Source of the DNA: Sphagnum magellanicum
Taxonomy: Eukaryota; Streptophyta; Sphagnopsida; Sphagnales; Sphagnaceae
Direction: 5' to 3'
DNA: 64,000 bases
Assembly: GCA_021904315.1 (NCBI GenBank)
Contig: CM038925.1
Location: 14,510,501-14,574,500, forward strand
The translations under genes and the position numbers were made by a program. Positions 36,720 to 48,039 of the stretch are shown in pieces. Numbering within the stretch: position 1 is the stretch's first letter; every line of letters starts with the position of its first letter. Under the pieces are notes generated by a model. That model was not told the DNA's origin. It made no database searches and saw only the letters and a program-made list of their open reading frames with translations.

Positions 36720-37390
36720 TAAAACATGTAATCAATTTCATTGTGAAACTATCTAATTAAGTAACATGCTTATAATGTGTGAAATTCAAAAAATCTATGT
36801 GTTTATGTATTTTGCAGTAACATTTCTTATCACCATGTGAAGTAGTGGTTAAATAATTGGTCTATTAGTATCCTAAACTTTGCATAATTGTGTGTTAGAT
36901 TTGAATTTTTTTGAGTACAACTTAATCATACATCATCTATATTATGCATTTGTGATTTTTATCACATAAAAATGAATAACTTTTTATTAAAGACACATCT
37001 TCAAAATTCATGATTTTCAAAGCAAAAAACAAATTTCAACCAAAGGTGTTCAAATGTGTTATAAAAATGAATATCACAAATTTAAACTCCTTTTTTTCTT
37101 TTAATCATTAATATTATGATACTTCCCAAAATTTGATAAGGAATGATGCACATTTGATAAGAAAAAAAGACGGTTGCAAACAATTTTTTTTTGTCCACCC
37201 TAGATTTTTGAATGCTTTATCACTTTTGAAACATCATCAATTTGTATCAAATTTCAAAAATTGAAACTTTGCAAGTAATGGAACCAATTAAAAAAAAACT
37301 TTGATGTTATCCAGATTATTGTGTTTCCATTATGATTTTTTCAAAAATATAAAATTGTAGTTTTAAGCATTGTTCACCCCTTTAGGTGAT
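36720..37390 (+). repeat. Dispersed repeat, relatives at 25.6 and 59.1 kb
   Basis: The first part (36720-36910) aligns with 25640-25823 and includes a decayed tRNA-like segment (GTAGTGGTTAAATAATTGG at 36842; TAGATTTGAATT near 36897). The second part (about 36930-37390) aligns with 59075-59525 through shared blocks such as ATTATGCATT, TTTTAATCATTAATRTTA, GATGCACATTTG and TTTTAAG near the end. It is a non-coding repeat of unknown class. Confidence 0.7.
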
Positions 37391-38860
37391 TCGCAAGATT
37401 GTGATGCACCCAATGAGTTAAAATAAATCCAAAGCACGATGTTAACCTAAAGATACATTTTTTTTGTGCAAGGGAAATATGTGGGAATGTGCAAGAGAAG
37501 GCCCCACGACTACCAAATGCATTCCCACACTGGGAATTGAAAGCCTTGGGGGATGCATTCCTATGTTTGTCAAGTGGTATTTATGGTAAATAATCTTTTC
37601 GATTTTTAGTTTCACAATAAAGTGCAAATGTAAAGCACACTTTTTAACTCCTAAGGTGAAAAAGGGCTTGAAAACTCTAGCATGGAATTAAGACTAATTT
37701 GTAAGTTGAACTCATGGTCATGTTAAATTACACAAACTAAGATGGTTAATGTAGTTCAAAGCCAAAATGATGCTTTGATGAATCTTGACAAACATGGACT
37801 AAATATGCACACCATAGTCCAAACTTGGGGCACTTGGGACAAATCACCATATTCCTCCCTTTATTATACTTGGTCCCTTTGGCTTGATTACATTCAAGAC
37901 TCCCAAGTTGGAGTCTCACAATTGATAGCTTGTGAATCTTGTCATTTTGGGGATTGATAAATTTCACTTTGAGTTTGTATTCCATTGCAAAGCTCAAAAT
38001 TGAGGAAGTTTTTTACCATAGGACCACTTGACAAATGTTTTAAAAAATTGCATTATCAAGAGCAAATCCTTAAAAACAAATTGCAATCAAAAGATGAAAG
38101 GATGAATTAAATCTTCAAGCTCATATGACTCCTACACTAGTATGGCATCCTTGTGTTGTGTGAAGTCCAATTTTGCTAAAAACTTGATTTTTGATTTCTA
38201 TTTCTAACAACAAAAAATAAATATTCAAAATTCAATGACTCACATTGCAAGTTTGAAATTAAAAAACCACCTTAGTGCACCCAAATTCATTGAAGGCTTT
38301 CTAATGGGACCAAGAATGCAGGTGAAGGCCTATGTGTTAGGAGATCTCAAGGTAACAAACTAATTGGTACCTTCTAGGACCTAGAGTGGAGGTAGGCCTA
38401 GCACCCAATATTATGAAAGATATTAGTACATTTATTGCTGTTGTAATTAAGGATTGTCCATATCATTATGACAGAATAGTTCAAGTGTTGTGAAAGGAAG
38501 GCATTAAAAAAAAAAAAAATCCTTATTTTGAAAGTGTTTGAAATGATGTCATATGGCACTTTGAAATTTTAGATTGCATTTTGAGCCCTTAAGCCTACCT
38601 CCACTAAACAAATAAAATCAATAGAACATCCAACACAAGTAACATGCCAGAATCTTGGCTCTTATAACTAGGAAAAGGTTGCAAGGTTGAAACTATATAC
38701 ACAAGATTGTTAGGGTTTGTGCTCCTTTTGTAAAATCTTTGAGTAAAAAACAAACATAATGGTGTGTAAAACCTCCAAATTCTTGTTAAATGCTTCTTGC
38801 AATTTGCAAGTCTTTTGCGTGCAACCCATAATTACTAGTTTGCGCAGGCAACTCTTATAA
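37391..38860. other. Non-coding DNA, no gene supported
   Basis: Antiparallel short frames (37742-37957 and 37746-37997 minus) overlap on opposite strands and show no motif. Confidence 0.45.
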
Positions 38861-39600
38861 AGAATTCAAGGCACCCGTTTGAACAATTTCACCAGCCACA
38901 CATTTTGTCTTCAGACCTGGGCACAAGCCTACTCCATAGACTGCGTATGTTTGTGTATATTTCTTCACTAATACTCTAACCCTTGTCTATACCCAGAGAA
39001 AGTTAACAAACAAACAACCTTCCTTAATAGTAGGATTGGGACCTGGCCCTCCCTCTAGCGACAATAAAGGCCACATTGTAATTGATGATATTAATTGATG
39101 AAAGTGGGTTAGATAATCATGTACTAGAGAGAGTGTGCTGTTTTGGGAGCTGATTCTGCTACGTAAATCTGCCATAGAGAGCCCATTACGGCGAGAGCAG
39201 AGCTGGTGCACAGGAGAGAATCAGTCATGGAAGGCTGATTCATGCTCTATGGTTAAGAGCAATATATTCAAACTCAATCCGCATTTCATAATCTGCAAGG
39301 CCTATCAATTCTGGAGGTGGGGAGGTAGCCCTGCCGATTTGGCATCACAATTGACTCCTAGACAAGCAGAATAAGCCATAAGTGGTCTTCACATCTAGAA
39401 GAAGAAGAGTGGTCAAAAGGGAAACAAACATCTTAATAAGCTTGTAGACCGGGGAAATACAGTGGCAATTAGGTACCCACAAGATGGTACCTAGATATGT
39501 CTTGTGATCTAGAAGACAATTTGGTGCAGAGGATATGCACTTTTGGTTATCATGGGTAGTAGTAGTACCTGGACCAATTCGACACTAATTATATTATTTC
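38861..39600. other. GC-raised stretch, identity unknown
   Basis: More G+C and CpG than the flanks. Opposed frames of 74 (38987-39211, minus) and 79 codons (39135-39374, plus) overlap and have no recognisable domain. It could be a decayed retroelement piece or gene remnant. Confidence 0.3.
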
Positions 39601-39930
39601 AGAAATGTTGACATTTTTTAAAAAGTATTTTATTTTTCAAAAATATATTTTTTCTGAAGGAAAAATAAAATTTGATGGAATATTTGAGAGCATATTATTT
39701 GTCAAAATAAAATCCTCAAAATTTATTAATTAATTATTTAGACAAACATGTGTCAAAGTGGCCAAGGTACCACTGTAGTAGTTAGGCAAATGAAAATAGT
39801 AAACAAATTGTCATTCTATGATGACAAAGATAACGAATGGGTCAAATCTGGTTTTGTTCTGGACCCAGTCATCCAAAGTCTGTCTGCTTTAGAAAGGCAT
39901 AGAAGGAAACAAAAGGGATTATGTAGAAGG

Positions 39931-40000
39931 AAGGTAGGTAGGTAGGTAAGTAGGACCCACACAGCTCACTACTAGGTGGTAGGTAGGTATGTAGGTACCT
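39931..40000. repeat. (AGGT)n tetranucleotide cluster
   Basis: GGTAGGTAGGTAGGTAAGTAGG is followed by GGTAGGTAGGTATGTAGGTA. It lies about 0.7 kb upstream of the promoter of the 41.3-kb gene. The same tetranucleotide recurs at 49.3, 53.5 and 56.3 kb. Confidence 0.85.
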
Positions 40001-40336
40001 ATTCAAGGAGGAGGGTGCTGGCTTCCTTCCATGTTTAATTGCACCGTCAACACAGGTGCACAGATTCCAGAAGATGTCGAACACCCCTTTTTTTTGTCCT
40101 TAGCTTTTTCTCTTGTTTGGGTCAAGAACAAAAGAAACTTTCTCTCGCCCGCCCTTCTCTTCCTTTCCCTTCCATTCCCTTTTTCTTAAAAAAATGGACA
40201 ACTTTTTGTTTTCAATTTTTGTTTTGTGATTTTTTGGGTGTATTTGTTATGTGGTTTTTTTTATGGTGTTATTTGTTTTTGGGGTGTGTGCAAGGAGTCA
40301 CTTTGATTGGCCCATCATAACAAAGTTATTGGAACA

Positions 40337-40417
40337 GTGGACATCCCTACAATAAAATCATAAGTGCACATCCCTACACTGAAATCATAAGTGGACATCC
40401 CTACAATAAAATCATAT
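40337..40417. repeat. Three tandem copies of a 27-bp unit
   Basis: Units 40337-40363, 40364-40390 and 40391-40417 read GTGGACATCCCTACAATAAA then ATCATAA with only a few differences. They lie about 265 bp upstream of the likely TATA box, so a role in transcription is possible but unproven. Confidence 0.9.
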
Positions 40418-40619
40418 TTGCTGCACTTTGGGGAAAAAAGAAAAGAAAACTCTTGTCGTAATACTTACGTACTTACCAGAAGTGTGGGAGCAGGCGTTGT
40501 GACTTTTGATCAAGTCTTCAAGTCTTTGATTTTTTGTTGCAGTTCTTCATGTAGTCTGTGGGCTCCATCCCTCAACAACAAAAGTCACAATTTACAAACG
40601 TGTGAGGTAGGGAGGGAAG

Positions 40620-40725
40620 GAGGGAATTAAGAGGAAGGGAGAAGGAGTGGCTTCGATTGTTTTCCATCTCTGCTTGAGCTTTCTATAATACCCTTGGTTT
40701 TGTCTTTCTCTCTGCCTTTCTCATC
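40620..40725 (+). promoter_or_regulatory. Likely core promoter of the 41.3-kb gene
   Basis: A TATA-like TCTATAATA lies at 40682-40690. About 20-35 bp downstream is a pyrimidine-rich patch (TTTCTCTCTGCCTTTCTC, about 40704-40721) containing TCATCAG, a plausible start site near 40720. This arrangement of TATA box followed by a Y-patch is typical of plant promoters. The + strand contains no ATG from 40552 to the gene's start codon. Confidence 0.55.
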
Positions 40726-41272
40726 AGTTGTAAAGCTCTCTTTCTTTCTGGTAATTGTTGTTGTTGTCGTCGTCTAAGACTTGTCTAGTGAGAGGGTGAA
40801 AAGATTTTGTCTAATAAGACTAAGTCTTGTCTTAGACTAAGGTGCCAAGAATTTGAAGGGTGGTGGTGCAATTTTTGTTTGTGAGTTTTGTTTGTTCGTG
40901 TGTTTTGCAGATTAGGGTTTTTTTGTTGCTAGTCTTGCTGGGGGAACCATAAAAAGAAATTGACCTGAAATTTAGTGAATCTCAATCAAATACTTCACTT
41001 GGGCATTCAAGGAATTGAAACCCATTTGATCGTCAGTGCAATTTTGCAGTGCAAAGTGTACTTACCACTCTGATTGCTGCAAAACAGAGCTTGAAATTTG
41101 AGTTTAAAGTTTTTCATCTTGCAACACTAGGGGAGCAATACTACTAAAGCTTGCAACTACAATCTGCAGTACAGCTATCCTAGAAACAGCAAAGGTTTTG
41201 ATTGCAGTCAAGGATTTGCAAGCTGCACTAGTAAAGGAGACTGTCAGAAACTACTACTAGTTCAGAGGAAAA
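40720..41272 (+). promoter_or_regulatory. 5' leader of the 41.3-kb gene, ATG-free
   Basis: The inferred leader runs from the start-site region to the base before the start codon. It contains no ATG at all, whether or not the predicted intron is removed, which is very unlikely by chance in this sequence. Just after the predicted splice acceptor is ATTAGGGTTT (40911-40920), whose complement AAACCCTAAT contains the telo-box AAACCCTAA known from plant promoters and leaders. An in-frame TAG at 41258-41260 prevents an upstream extension of the protein. Confidence 0.55.
40751..40910 (+). other. Predicted 5'UTR intron (160 bp)
   Basis: The donor CTG|GTAATTG at 40751 and the acceptor TGTGTTTTGCAG| ending at 40910 fit plant GT-AG introns, with T-rich sequence before the acceptor. 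The intron lies wholly in the leader. The prediction rests on sequence alone. Confidence 0.45.
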
Positions 41273-41947
41273 ATGCAGACAAATGATGAAGCTCAGGGAA
41301 GAGAGAAGAAGCAGGACTCAGCTTCTCCCCATGTGAAGAAAGTGCAAGCAAACAGAAGCTGTTTAGAGATTGCACCACCTCAAATAATCACAGTGGATAG
41401 ATCACCCAGAGCAGCAAAGCTGCAACTTGACACGATCGAGGAAGCAGAAGAACAGTGCATGACAAGTACAGTGGAGTATCTGGTATGTGAAGCTTCTGAC
41501 TTGTTTTTGAAGCAGCTGCCCTTAGTGATGAGCTTGAACTGTGGTGAAGTTGCTCCTCTACCCTTCATCTCTGTCAAGAACTCCAAGCTGAAGCAGCTGA
41601 TGAGATCCAAAAAGCTGCAGCTGGGAACAACAACAATTCTGCTGGACACCATTCTGGAAGAGAGCATTCACTATGCAGAGCACCTTGTGTCGGAAGCTGC
41701 AGATCATGTTTTCAGACCACTGCAGTCAAATGTTAATTCCTACTTGGGAAACAACTTGTTCTCTAAGTACTCCTGGATCAACAACAACAACAACCCAGAA
41801 ACAGCTGACAAAGGAACTCCACCTTCGTTGTCATCACAACTACAAAATTCCAATCTTTTAGTGCAGCAAGCTGCTGCTGGCTCCAATCTAGTGCAGCAAA
41901 CTGGATCATTTGTACAGCAGGAGGAGTTCTTGATCAGAAACTCATGA
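41273..41947 (+). CDS. Unrecognised 224-aa protein, two internal repeats
   Basis: I do not recognise this family. The frame is by far the longest in the window, has coding-like composition and follows an ATG-free leader with an in-frame stop five codons upstream; the start has A at -3. Residues 1-30 are hydrophilic and charged. Residues about 35-89 and 95-155 look like two copies of one unit: I39-T-V-D-R-S matches I99-S-V-K-N-S; KLQL (49-52) matches KLQL (114-117); DTI-EE (53-57) matches DTILEE (125-130); EYLVCEASD (68-76) matches EHLVSEAAD (136-144). The parts around EYLV and EHLV look helical. Residues 165-224 form a low-complexity tail with five Asn in a row (170-174), and three VQQ motifs between 197 and 216. 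There is no signal peptide, no membrane segment and no cysteine/histidine metal site. A soluble, possibly protein-binding role is inference. The gene stands alone, with no neighbour within 20 kb that hints at function. It appears intact and intronless within the coding part. Confidence 0.75.
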   Translation: MQTNDEAQGREKKQDSASPHVKKVQANRSCLEIAPPQIITVDRSPRAAKLQLDTIEEAEEQCMTSTVEYLVCEASDLFLKQLPLVMSLNCGEVAPLPFISVKNSKLKQLMRSKKLQLGTTTILLDTILEESIHYAEHLVSEAADHVFRPLQSNVNSYLGNNLFSKYSWINNNNNPETADKGTPPSLSSQLQNSNLLVQQAAAGSNLVQQTGSFVQQEEFLIRNS

Positions 41948-42200
41948 TCTGCATCACAAGCATCATGTTCAATCTCTAAGCTAAGATTTCACACAAATTT
42001 CTGATAAACCCAAGAAAATAATTCAGGCATACAAATTTCAGTTGGACTATAAACTGCTCCAGGGGTGAATTCACCCTCCTTTTTTCTTTTCATTCTTTGG
42101 ACAGATCTGATGACTGATGGTCTTGCACTTGTTATGAACAATTTAAGCTTGATAGAATCTGTATCAATGTCTTTGTATCAGATATAATCATGTTTATGAA
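41948..42200 (+). other. Probable 3'UTR of the 41.3-kb gene
   Basis: Composition stays gene-like after the stop. AAAATAATTC (about 42016) and the T/A-rich TTTGTATCAGATATAATCAT (42172-42191) are the kind of loose signals plants use for 3'-end formation. The exact end cannot be fixed. Confidence 0.35.
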
Positions 42201-43700
42201 AAGCAGCAACAGGTCAACCATGATCCGGTCACTGTTATTATCTCAAAAGATTGATCAGAGTGTACTACTAATATGGGAATTCCTCTTGAGTCTATGGCAT
42301 CATCAGAAATTAGTGTGGGGATGTTTTTGGGCAGTTTGTGTGCTGCTCCTTAGTCAAATGGATTTCCATCAGTGATGAGCTTGAGGTATGTGAAGTTTTT
42401 TGTTTGCATGTATTTTTCAGTGGTGGAAAAATGGGATTCAACCTGATTGCATTTTAGCTTGTGGGTTTTGTTTCTGCAATGCTCAGATTCTTGGCGAAGA
42501 CAATCAGAGTTTGGATAGTGAACATTAAAGTTCCTCAAGCAGCATCTGAAGAAGAAGTCTTAATCATCTCTGGGCCATATTCTTCAGGACAAAAGGAGAT
42601 ATTAAATTCCTTGCAGCAGCCCACTGAACTTGTTGGCAATGATTTTCACCACAAATAGTCAATTCTACTGCTGAGTTTAATCTTTGCTATGAAAAATTGG
42701 CATCAGCAGTCACCATTTCATCAATGTAGCGTACATTCTTCTGGCATGTTACTACTATGTTGTTTGTGCACTTTCATATCCAATCTCACCTGTCTCGAGT
42801 AGAGCTGGTGGACATTTTCAAGAGAAGATGCATCATGCAAGTGTACTTCATTATAGCCACCAAGTTTGTGACATCACCCAGGAAAAAATCTTTCAGCTGC
42901 TTCTCCTTCCCAGATGTTCCTCTTCCATCTCTACAGATCTTCTGCATTTCTGGTCTTAAATCATGCATGAGAAAATATTGTGAGCCATCCCATTCATCAA
43001 AAAAATGTTCAATGTAGTACTTGACATTTTGCTTCTAGCACACACATGAACTTCCATTTTCAGGTTCAAGTTTTTTACAGAAACTTGTTGTCAAAGGTTT
43101 TGCAAATTGCACCTAAAAATTTCTCTCCATTTCATGCAAATGACATAAATTCCTTCTATCTCCAGACCCATTTGGTCATGCACTTCAAACTTGAAAATTA
43201 TCACTTAAAAAAGCTTTTTCCTGGGTTGATCAACTCAGATTCTGACAAGCTTGTGGAATAAGTCTTGTGACCTAGAATACATCAAGTGAATTTGAATCAA
43301 CGAATGCTTGAAGCTGTCCTCTGAAAGCTTCATGTACAACACATCCTACAGCTAATTGTAATAATACCTCAATGCTGGAAACCCTTGAAAGCTACACAAC
43401 AAAAAAATTCAGACAGCCAAATTTGAGAAGCAATCAGAATGGCACTGAAGCCAGAACACCATGAAATGTTGCAACATCAGTGATGCATGCCATGCTTTTC
43501 TACAAGGAACGAAGCCCAAATGCAAATTTGACATGCTACAACAAAGTTCTCAATGTATGTGAATGCCACCGGACATGATAACTTCCTTATTGAGATTGCA
43601 ATTCTTGAGTGATGAAGAGCTCCTGATTTAAGCAAAATGATGTCATGTTCATAATCACTTTGTACCACACCCTTATGTAGAGATGATGGGTCATGGGTTT
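42201..43700. other. Gene-like stretch without a convincing frame
   Basis: G+C and base texture resemble transcribed DNA rather than the AT-rich flanks, with few homopolymer runs. Frames of 60-86 codons occur on both strands (42461-42658, 42757-43017 and 43046-43261 plus; 42786-42968 and 43477-43668 minus), and none shows a recognisable domain. The block could be a longer 3'UTR, a non-coding RNA gene, unrecognised exons or a decayed gene. Confidence 0.3.
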
Positions 43701-44242
43701 AGGGTTCAAAAATTCTCATTTGCACTCCTAGCTTCAAGTTTTTCTATCAAGAGATTTAATTAAGATAGTGTTGAAATATAGAACTGCACATTTGGACAAC
43801 ACAAAAGGGAAGCATGATCCCAGTTAAGATTTTTGAAAGATTTGTGATAAGAAGACCGATGCACACAAAGGGACCCCATACATAACCAAAACCCCTAAGC
43901 AACCACTAATCCATTGTGTATCAACACAAATTGCATCACAACAAGCAAGCATATAAATGTAGATTTGTATTGTATTTGGAGATTAGGTTCAAAAAGTGTA
44001 ACTTTGAGTCCAAGGAGATTATGTGTAACATCTCCATCTTTTCTTCTCATCTTTTATTGTTATTTGATTTTTCGCCTTATTGCTTTTGCTGATCTTTCAC
44101 AATGTCTTTTTATATAGTGTGAAAATATCTCTTTCAAAAGCTTTTCAACATGTCATTTAAGATTTATTTCATCTTTAATTGATGCTGATATGAGAACTTT
44201 GTTCATCATTAAGTGACTCAAGTAATGAAACTCAAGTATGCA
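43701..44242. other. Non-coding DNA, no gene seen
   Basis: The base composition returns to the AT-rich background. The frame 43914-44117 is short and motif-free. Confidence 0.45.
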
Positions 44243-44497
44243 TTCCACCATTCCAACAAAATTGTTGCAAGAATGAACATGTGCTTATTTCACCGTTGAA
44301 ACATCAAGGTCTTTAGAAGAAAATATGTGCACACATACTTATGAGAAACACAACCTTTCAGATTTATGCTTTCCACGACTCCAACAAAATTGTTGCAAGA
44401 ATGAACATGCGTTTATTTCAATGTTGAAAGATCAAGGTCTTTAGAAGAAAATATGTGCACACATACTTATGAGAATATCACCTTTCACATTTATGCT
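44243..44497. repeat. 127/128-bp tandem duplication
   Basis: Copy 1 (44243-44370) and copy 2 (44371-44497) share CCAACAAAATTGTTGCAAGA, GAACATG, ATCAAGGTCTTTAGAAGAAA and ATATGTGCACACATACTTAT with few differences, so the duplication is fairly recent relative to the background. CAAAATTGTTG inside each copy is close to palindromic. Confidence 0.95.
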
Positions 44498-45960
44498 AAC
44501 CCTGAAGTGGACTTTTTGTTGGTATCTTAAGCATTTCCATGTACTAAGCTAAGTTGTGCAAATCAATTGCAAGACCTCTCTAGGGTAATTCTTTTATAAA
44601 AACTAACATTGTAGATGACAAGTCTCATCATGTGTCATAACTTTCACATGATCAATATTTGGAATGAGAAACATTCCTTAAAAATTTGGTTGGATTCTAC
44701 ATCTTGATGTCCTCAATAGCATGTGAACATTCAATGCTATGCAAAATGCCTAAATTAAGGGATCAAAACTTGAAACTATTTTCAAACAACATTGTTGGTT
44801 CTTCCATCACTTCTATCTCCTTACAACATCACAAATATATGAAGAACTCAATCAATGGAAACAACAAAACTTATAATAGCTACAAAATCGATTGTAAAAG
44901 AAGATGAATTTAACAAGTCAAAGTGATGTTGTTGATGGATAACAACATATGCACAAAAGAAGGAAAAAATGAAAATGATGAGAAATGTCAACACTTATCA
45001 TAAGTTCTATATGTTTTTAAAATAATTTAAATAGGGTAAAAATAGGGCGATATGAATTGTTAGTGTCTTTGAGTTAGTTGTGCTTGCTTGTCATGATTGG
45101 ATGATGTGGTAACATGAGATTGATAGATTTTTTTTGAAATAGTTTAAATAATTGTGTTTTTACAATATGTCATACTACTTTTCAAGAACAAAAAAATTGG
45201 TTATGAGCTTTAAAATGTGTTGAAAGATATGTTATATTTATTGGATTAGTTTTGAATTTAAATCCAAATGTTAGATTAATTCATGGTACAAATACAACAC
45301 ACATTTTCACCATTATTTTAGTTTATGAGAGTTACAATCATGTCAAACTAGCATTAGTTATAATAATTGAAGTAGCTTTTATTACTTCATTTTACTTGAA
45401 GTATAAAAACATCCTTTTATGGAAAAATGTTATAGTTTATTTTTTGGGGAATCATTGTCCTTTAAATGTAAGTTTTTGAATGAAATATATTGCAACATTT
45501 AAGAGAATCATAATGCTTCCCAAGAAAAAACATGTGTCATCCACTCATCTCTTACAATAATACCTTAAGACTCCCTTATTCACATACAATGTTAACGACT
45601 AATGTACCACCAAATGTAAGTAAGGCAATTTGGTCATGACTATTAGGGTGAATGCGAGGTTGACTTAGACCAAAAAGCAATGGATTATAAAGTCCCATAA
45701 GTCCATTTGGGTAGTGTTTCTTTTGTATTTTTTTTAACACTAGGATGATAACAATAATTCCTTGATTTCTTGAAGAAATTGTTTTTCATTTATTTTCAAA
45801 CCCCCTTAAAGGTCAATATTTTGTACATGTGTGCACCAATCTAACAATATATATATATAACATGACTTTGATTTTGCAAAAAATCTATGACATCTATATG
45901 ATAAAAAATAACATACAATCAACATGGTGTGAAATCATTGAAACTTGTTTTTGTTGATAT
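44498..45960. other. AT-rich non-coding DNA
   Basis: No gene is supported. Small frames at 44686-44907 and 45252-45479 lack motifs. A short TA run lies near 45848-45859. Confidence 0.45.
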
Positions 45961-45970
45961 ATTATTCAAC

Positions 45971-46012
45971 TTGGGCTCCATGTTGCTATGCATTACAAGT
46001 GATAATCAATTG
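45971..46012 (+). repeat. Member of the 24.9-kb repeat family
   Basis: TTGGGCTCCATGTTGCTATG then CATTACAAGTGATAATCAA matches the unit starts at 24885 and 25277. A (TA)n run follows further on at 46385-46401. Confidence 0.65.
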
Positions 46013-47479
46013 ATCAATTGATGAAAAAAATGAATTGATTTTGTGAAAATTAAGTTCCATTCAAATTCCATTTGAATTTAATTGAAGAGAAATGGGTTAC
46101 AAATTGGTGGAGAAGATATTGAAAATTTGCTTGTGAATTTAGTGGTGGAAAAAAAAACATTTAAAAAGAAATAGGTTTGAAAAGACACATATCCATGCCT
46201 CTATATTCAAGATTGTGCTAAATTGATTCTAGTTTGGAAATGTCTAAGTGATGATTTGCAACTTGTGACTTATGAAACATAAGGTTATAGTACTTAAACT
46301 AGTCCAATGAATCATCATCATTGAAATTAAATTTGAGTCCCTAATGACCATATTATCAATGATTGGACCATTTTGAAGTGACCCATATATATATATATAT
46401 AAATTGTATAGTCCCTTGTATACTTTATAAAATATGCCACCATTCCATCCATTTTGGTCCAATCGATATTGCATTAGCCCATTAGGTGAGTACATGCATA
46501 TGGATGGTTAGTATAGATCAAATCACCATGGTCAGTTATGAGACATGAATACAACAAACAAGCTTTCCTTGTCCACACATAGTCCATCTTGCATGGTGTG
46601 CTTGTGGGTGTTGGTTTGCTATGGTCTCATTAGAGCTTTTTGCACATTTATTTCATATTATAATTTCAATTTTTTGAAACTTTATTTTGTGCCCTTATAA
46701 GGTATCCGTAAAGATTAGCAAAACATCATCTTCAAAAAACTTCCCATGTTTGCACTTTAATTCCATGTGACCCATATTGTTGAAGTTTTCCATGTGTTTT
46801 TAACCACTCCTTGCTTTATTGAATCACATATGAAACATGAAGCTAATGTTCATGAATAACCACTTGTTTCATGGAAAATAAAATCTAGATCAAACAATTG
46901 TTTGCTTTCAAATGGCCCCTTTCTTTTTTAAGCCATCAATTTTTGTATGTTTGCAAAATTTCTTTAAGAACATGGGAATTGAGATCCTTCCAATTGTACA
47001 CCTTGCTTTTACAAATATCATTGTGAGATTCCCTTATGCAATTTCAAGAAAGTGGAACCATCCTATGGAATTCAATGTTCTAACTAATAATTGCAAAATA
47101 TTTTTTGGGCAAATATCTATTAAAAAAAAACCCTTCCATAAACTTCATTTGCTTGCTTAGGTGGGGCACATTTGACCTTTTTTTCCAAACTTCCCCACAT
47201 GCAACTAACAACATTGAAATCACTCAAGAAAAGATAATAAATTGAAGACAATTCGAAAGTTTATGAAGGTTCTATAGTTTCCAATTTTAATTTTCCAATG
47301 AATTGATTTAATTACAATTCTCAAGTTACTCAATTTCCAAATTTGTGATGGCACATGTGTTCATGTGATGAAATTCTTTATTCAAAGGAACAACATGAAT
47401 TAATGTGTTCATTTATGGTTTGGAAGGTGAAAGGATATTTGAGTTAAAATTTGCATCCATGATAAGTGAATTTGGGGAC
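46013..47479. other. Non-coding DNA, no gene supported
   Basis: The frame 46912-47160 (82 codons) has no recognisable motif. The palindrome ATCAATTGATCAATTGAT lies at about 46005-46022. Confidence 0.45.
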
Positions 47480-47700
47480 CAAGCCTAAGGGGGAACACTA
47501 AGTGTTAATATTTTACATTACCTAGGTTAAAAAATGTATTGTGGGGGAGGGGGGGGGGGGGGGGTGTCTTAGGTGAGGGAACCTTTTTTTCTCCCACCTT
47601 ATATTACCTAATATTCTAATATGCACATATTTAAACCATTGTAAATTTAATTATAACCTTTTTTTTGCATCAAATTTTGATCTACCCTATATTGATATTA
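47480..47700 (+). repeat. Dispersed repeat, relative at 60.3 kb, with G16 run
   Basis: CTTAGGTGAGGGAACC, then TTATATTACCTAATATTCTA, aligns with 60358-60430. The upstream CTAAGGGGGAACACTAAGTG aligns with 60288-60306. A run of 16 G's is at 47549-47564, and the relative at 60.3 kb has only a short G run there. Confidence 0.65.
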
Positions 47701-48039
47701 GTTTTTTGTTTTAGTGTTTGATCAAGAAAAAGGAATGCATGAAAATTTCCATTTTCACACTAGAAGGAATTTTATCCTTGCAACCAAGAAATTAATGACT
47801 AAATGTCCTTAATGATTATATAATTAAATGTAATCATAGAATATTATTTCAAATCCTATGTGGAAAAAGTTGTAGTCATATATTAATGGTGCATTTGAGT
47901 AGTAGATGATAATGTGGTAACAAGAAAAATGACATCATTTTTTCTTGCAAGTTTTCATCTATATGGCATCCATGATTGATGACAAAATGACATGGATGTC
48001 CAAGATATCATTTGAAAATGTAACTAAGATAAAATCATT

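Noticed and set aside
39135-39374. Retroelement polyprotein fragment suggested by a PADLASQ-like phrase
   Set aside because: Only a few residues resemble retroelement RNase H tails, and no reverse-transcriptase or integrase motif is found nearby.
41273-41947. Alba-type nucleic-acid-binding protein or VQ-motif protein
   Set aside because: The I-x-V-x-N-S segment faintly recalls Alba, but the conserved G-x-A region is absent. The tail has VQQ repeats but not the FxxxVQxxTG pattern of VQ proteins.
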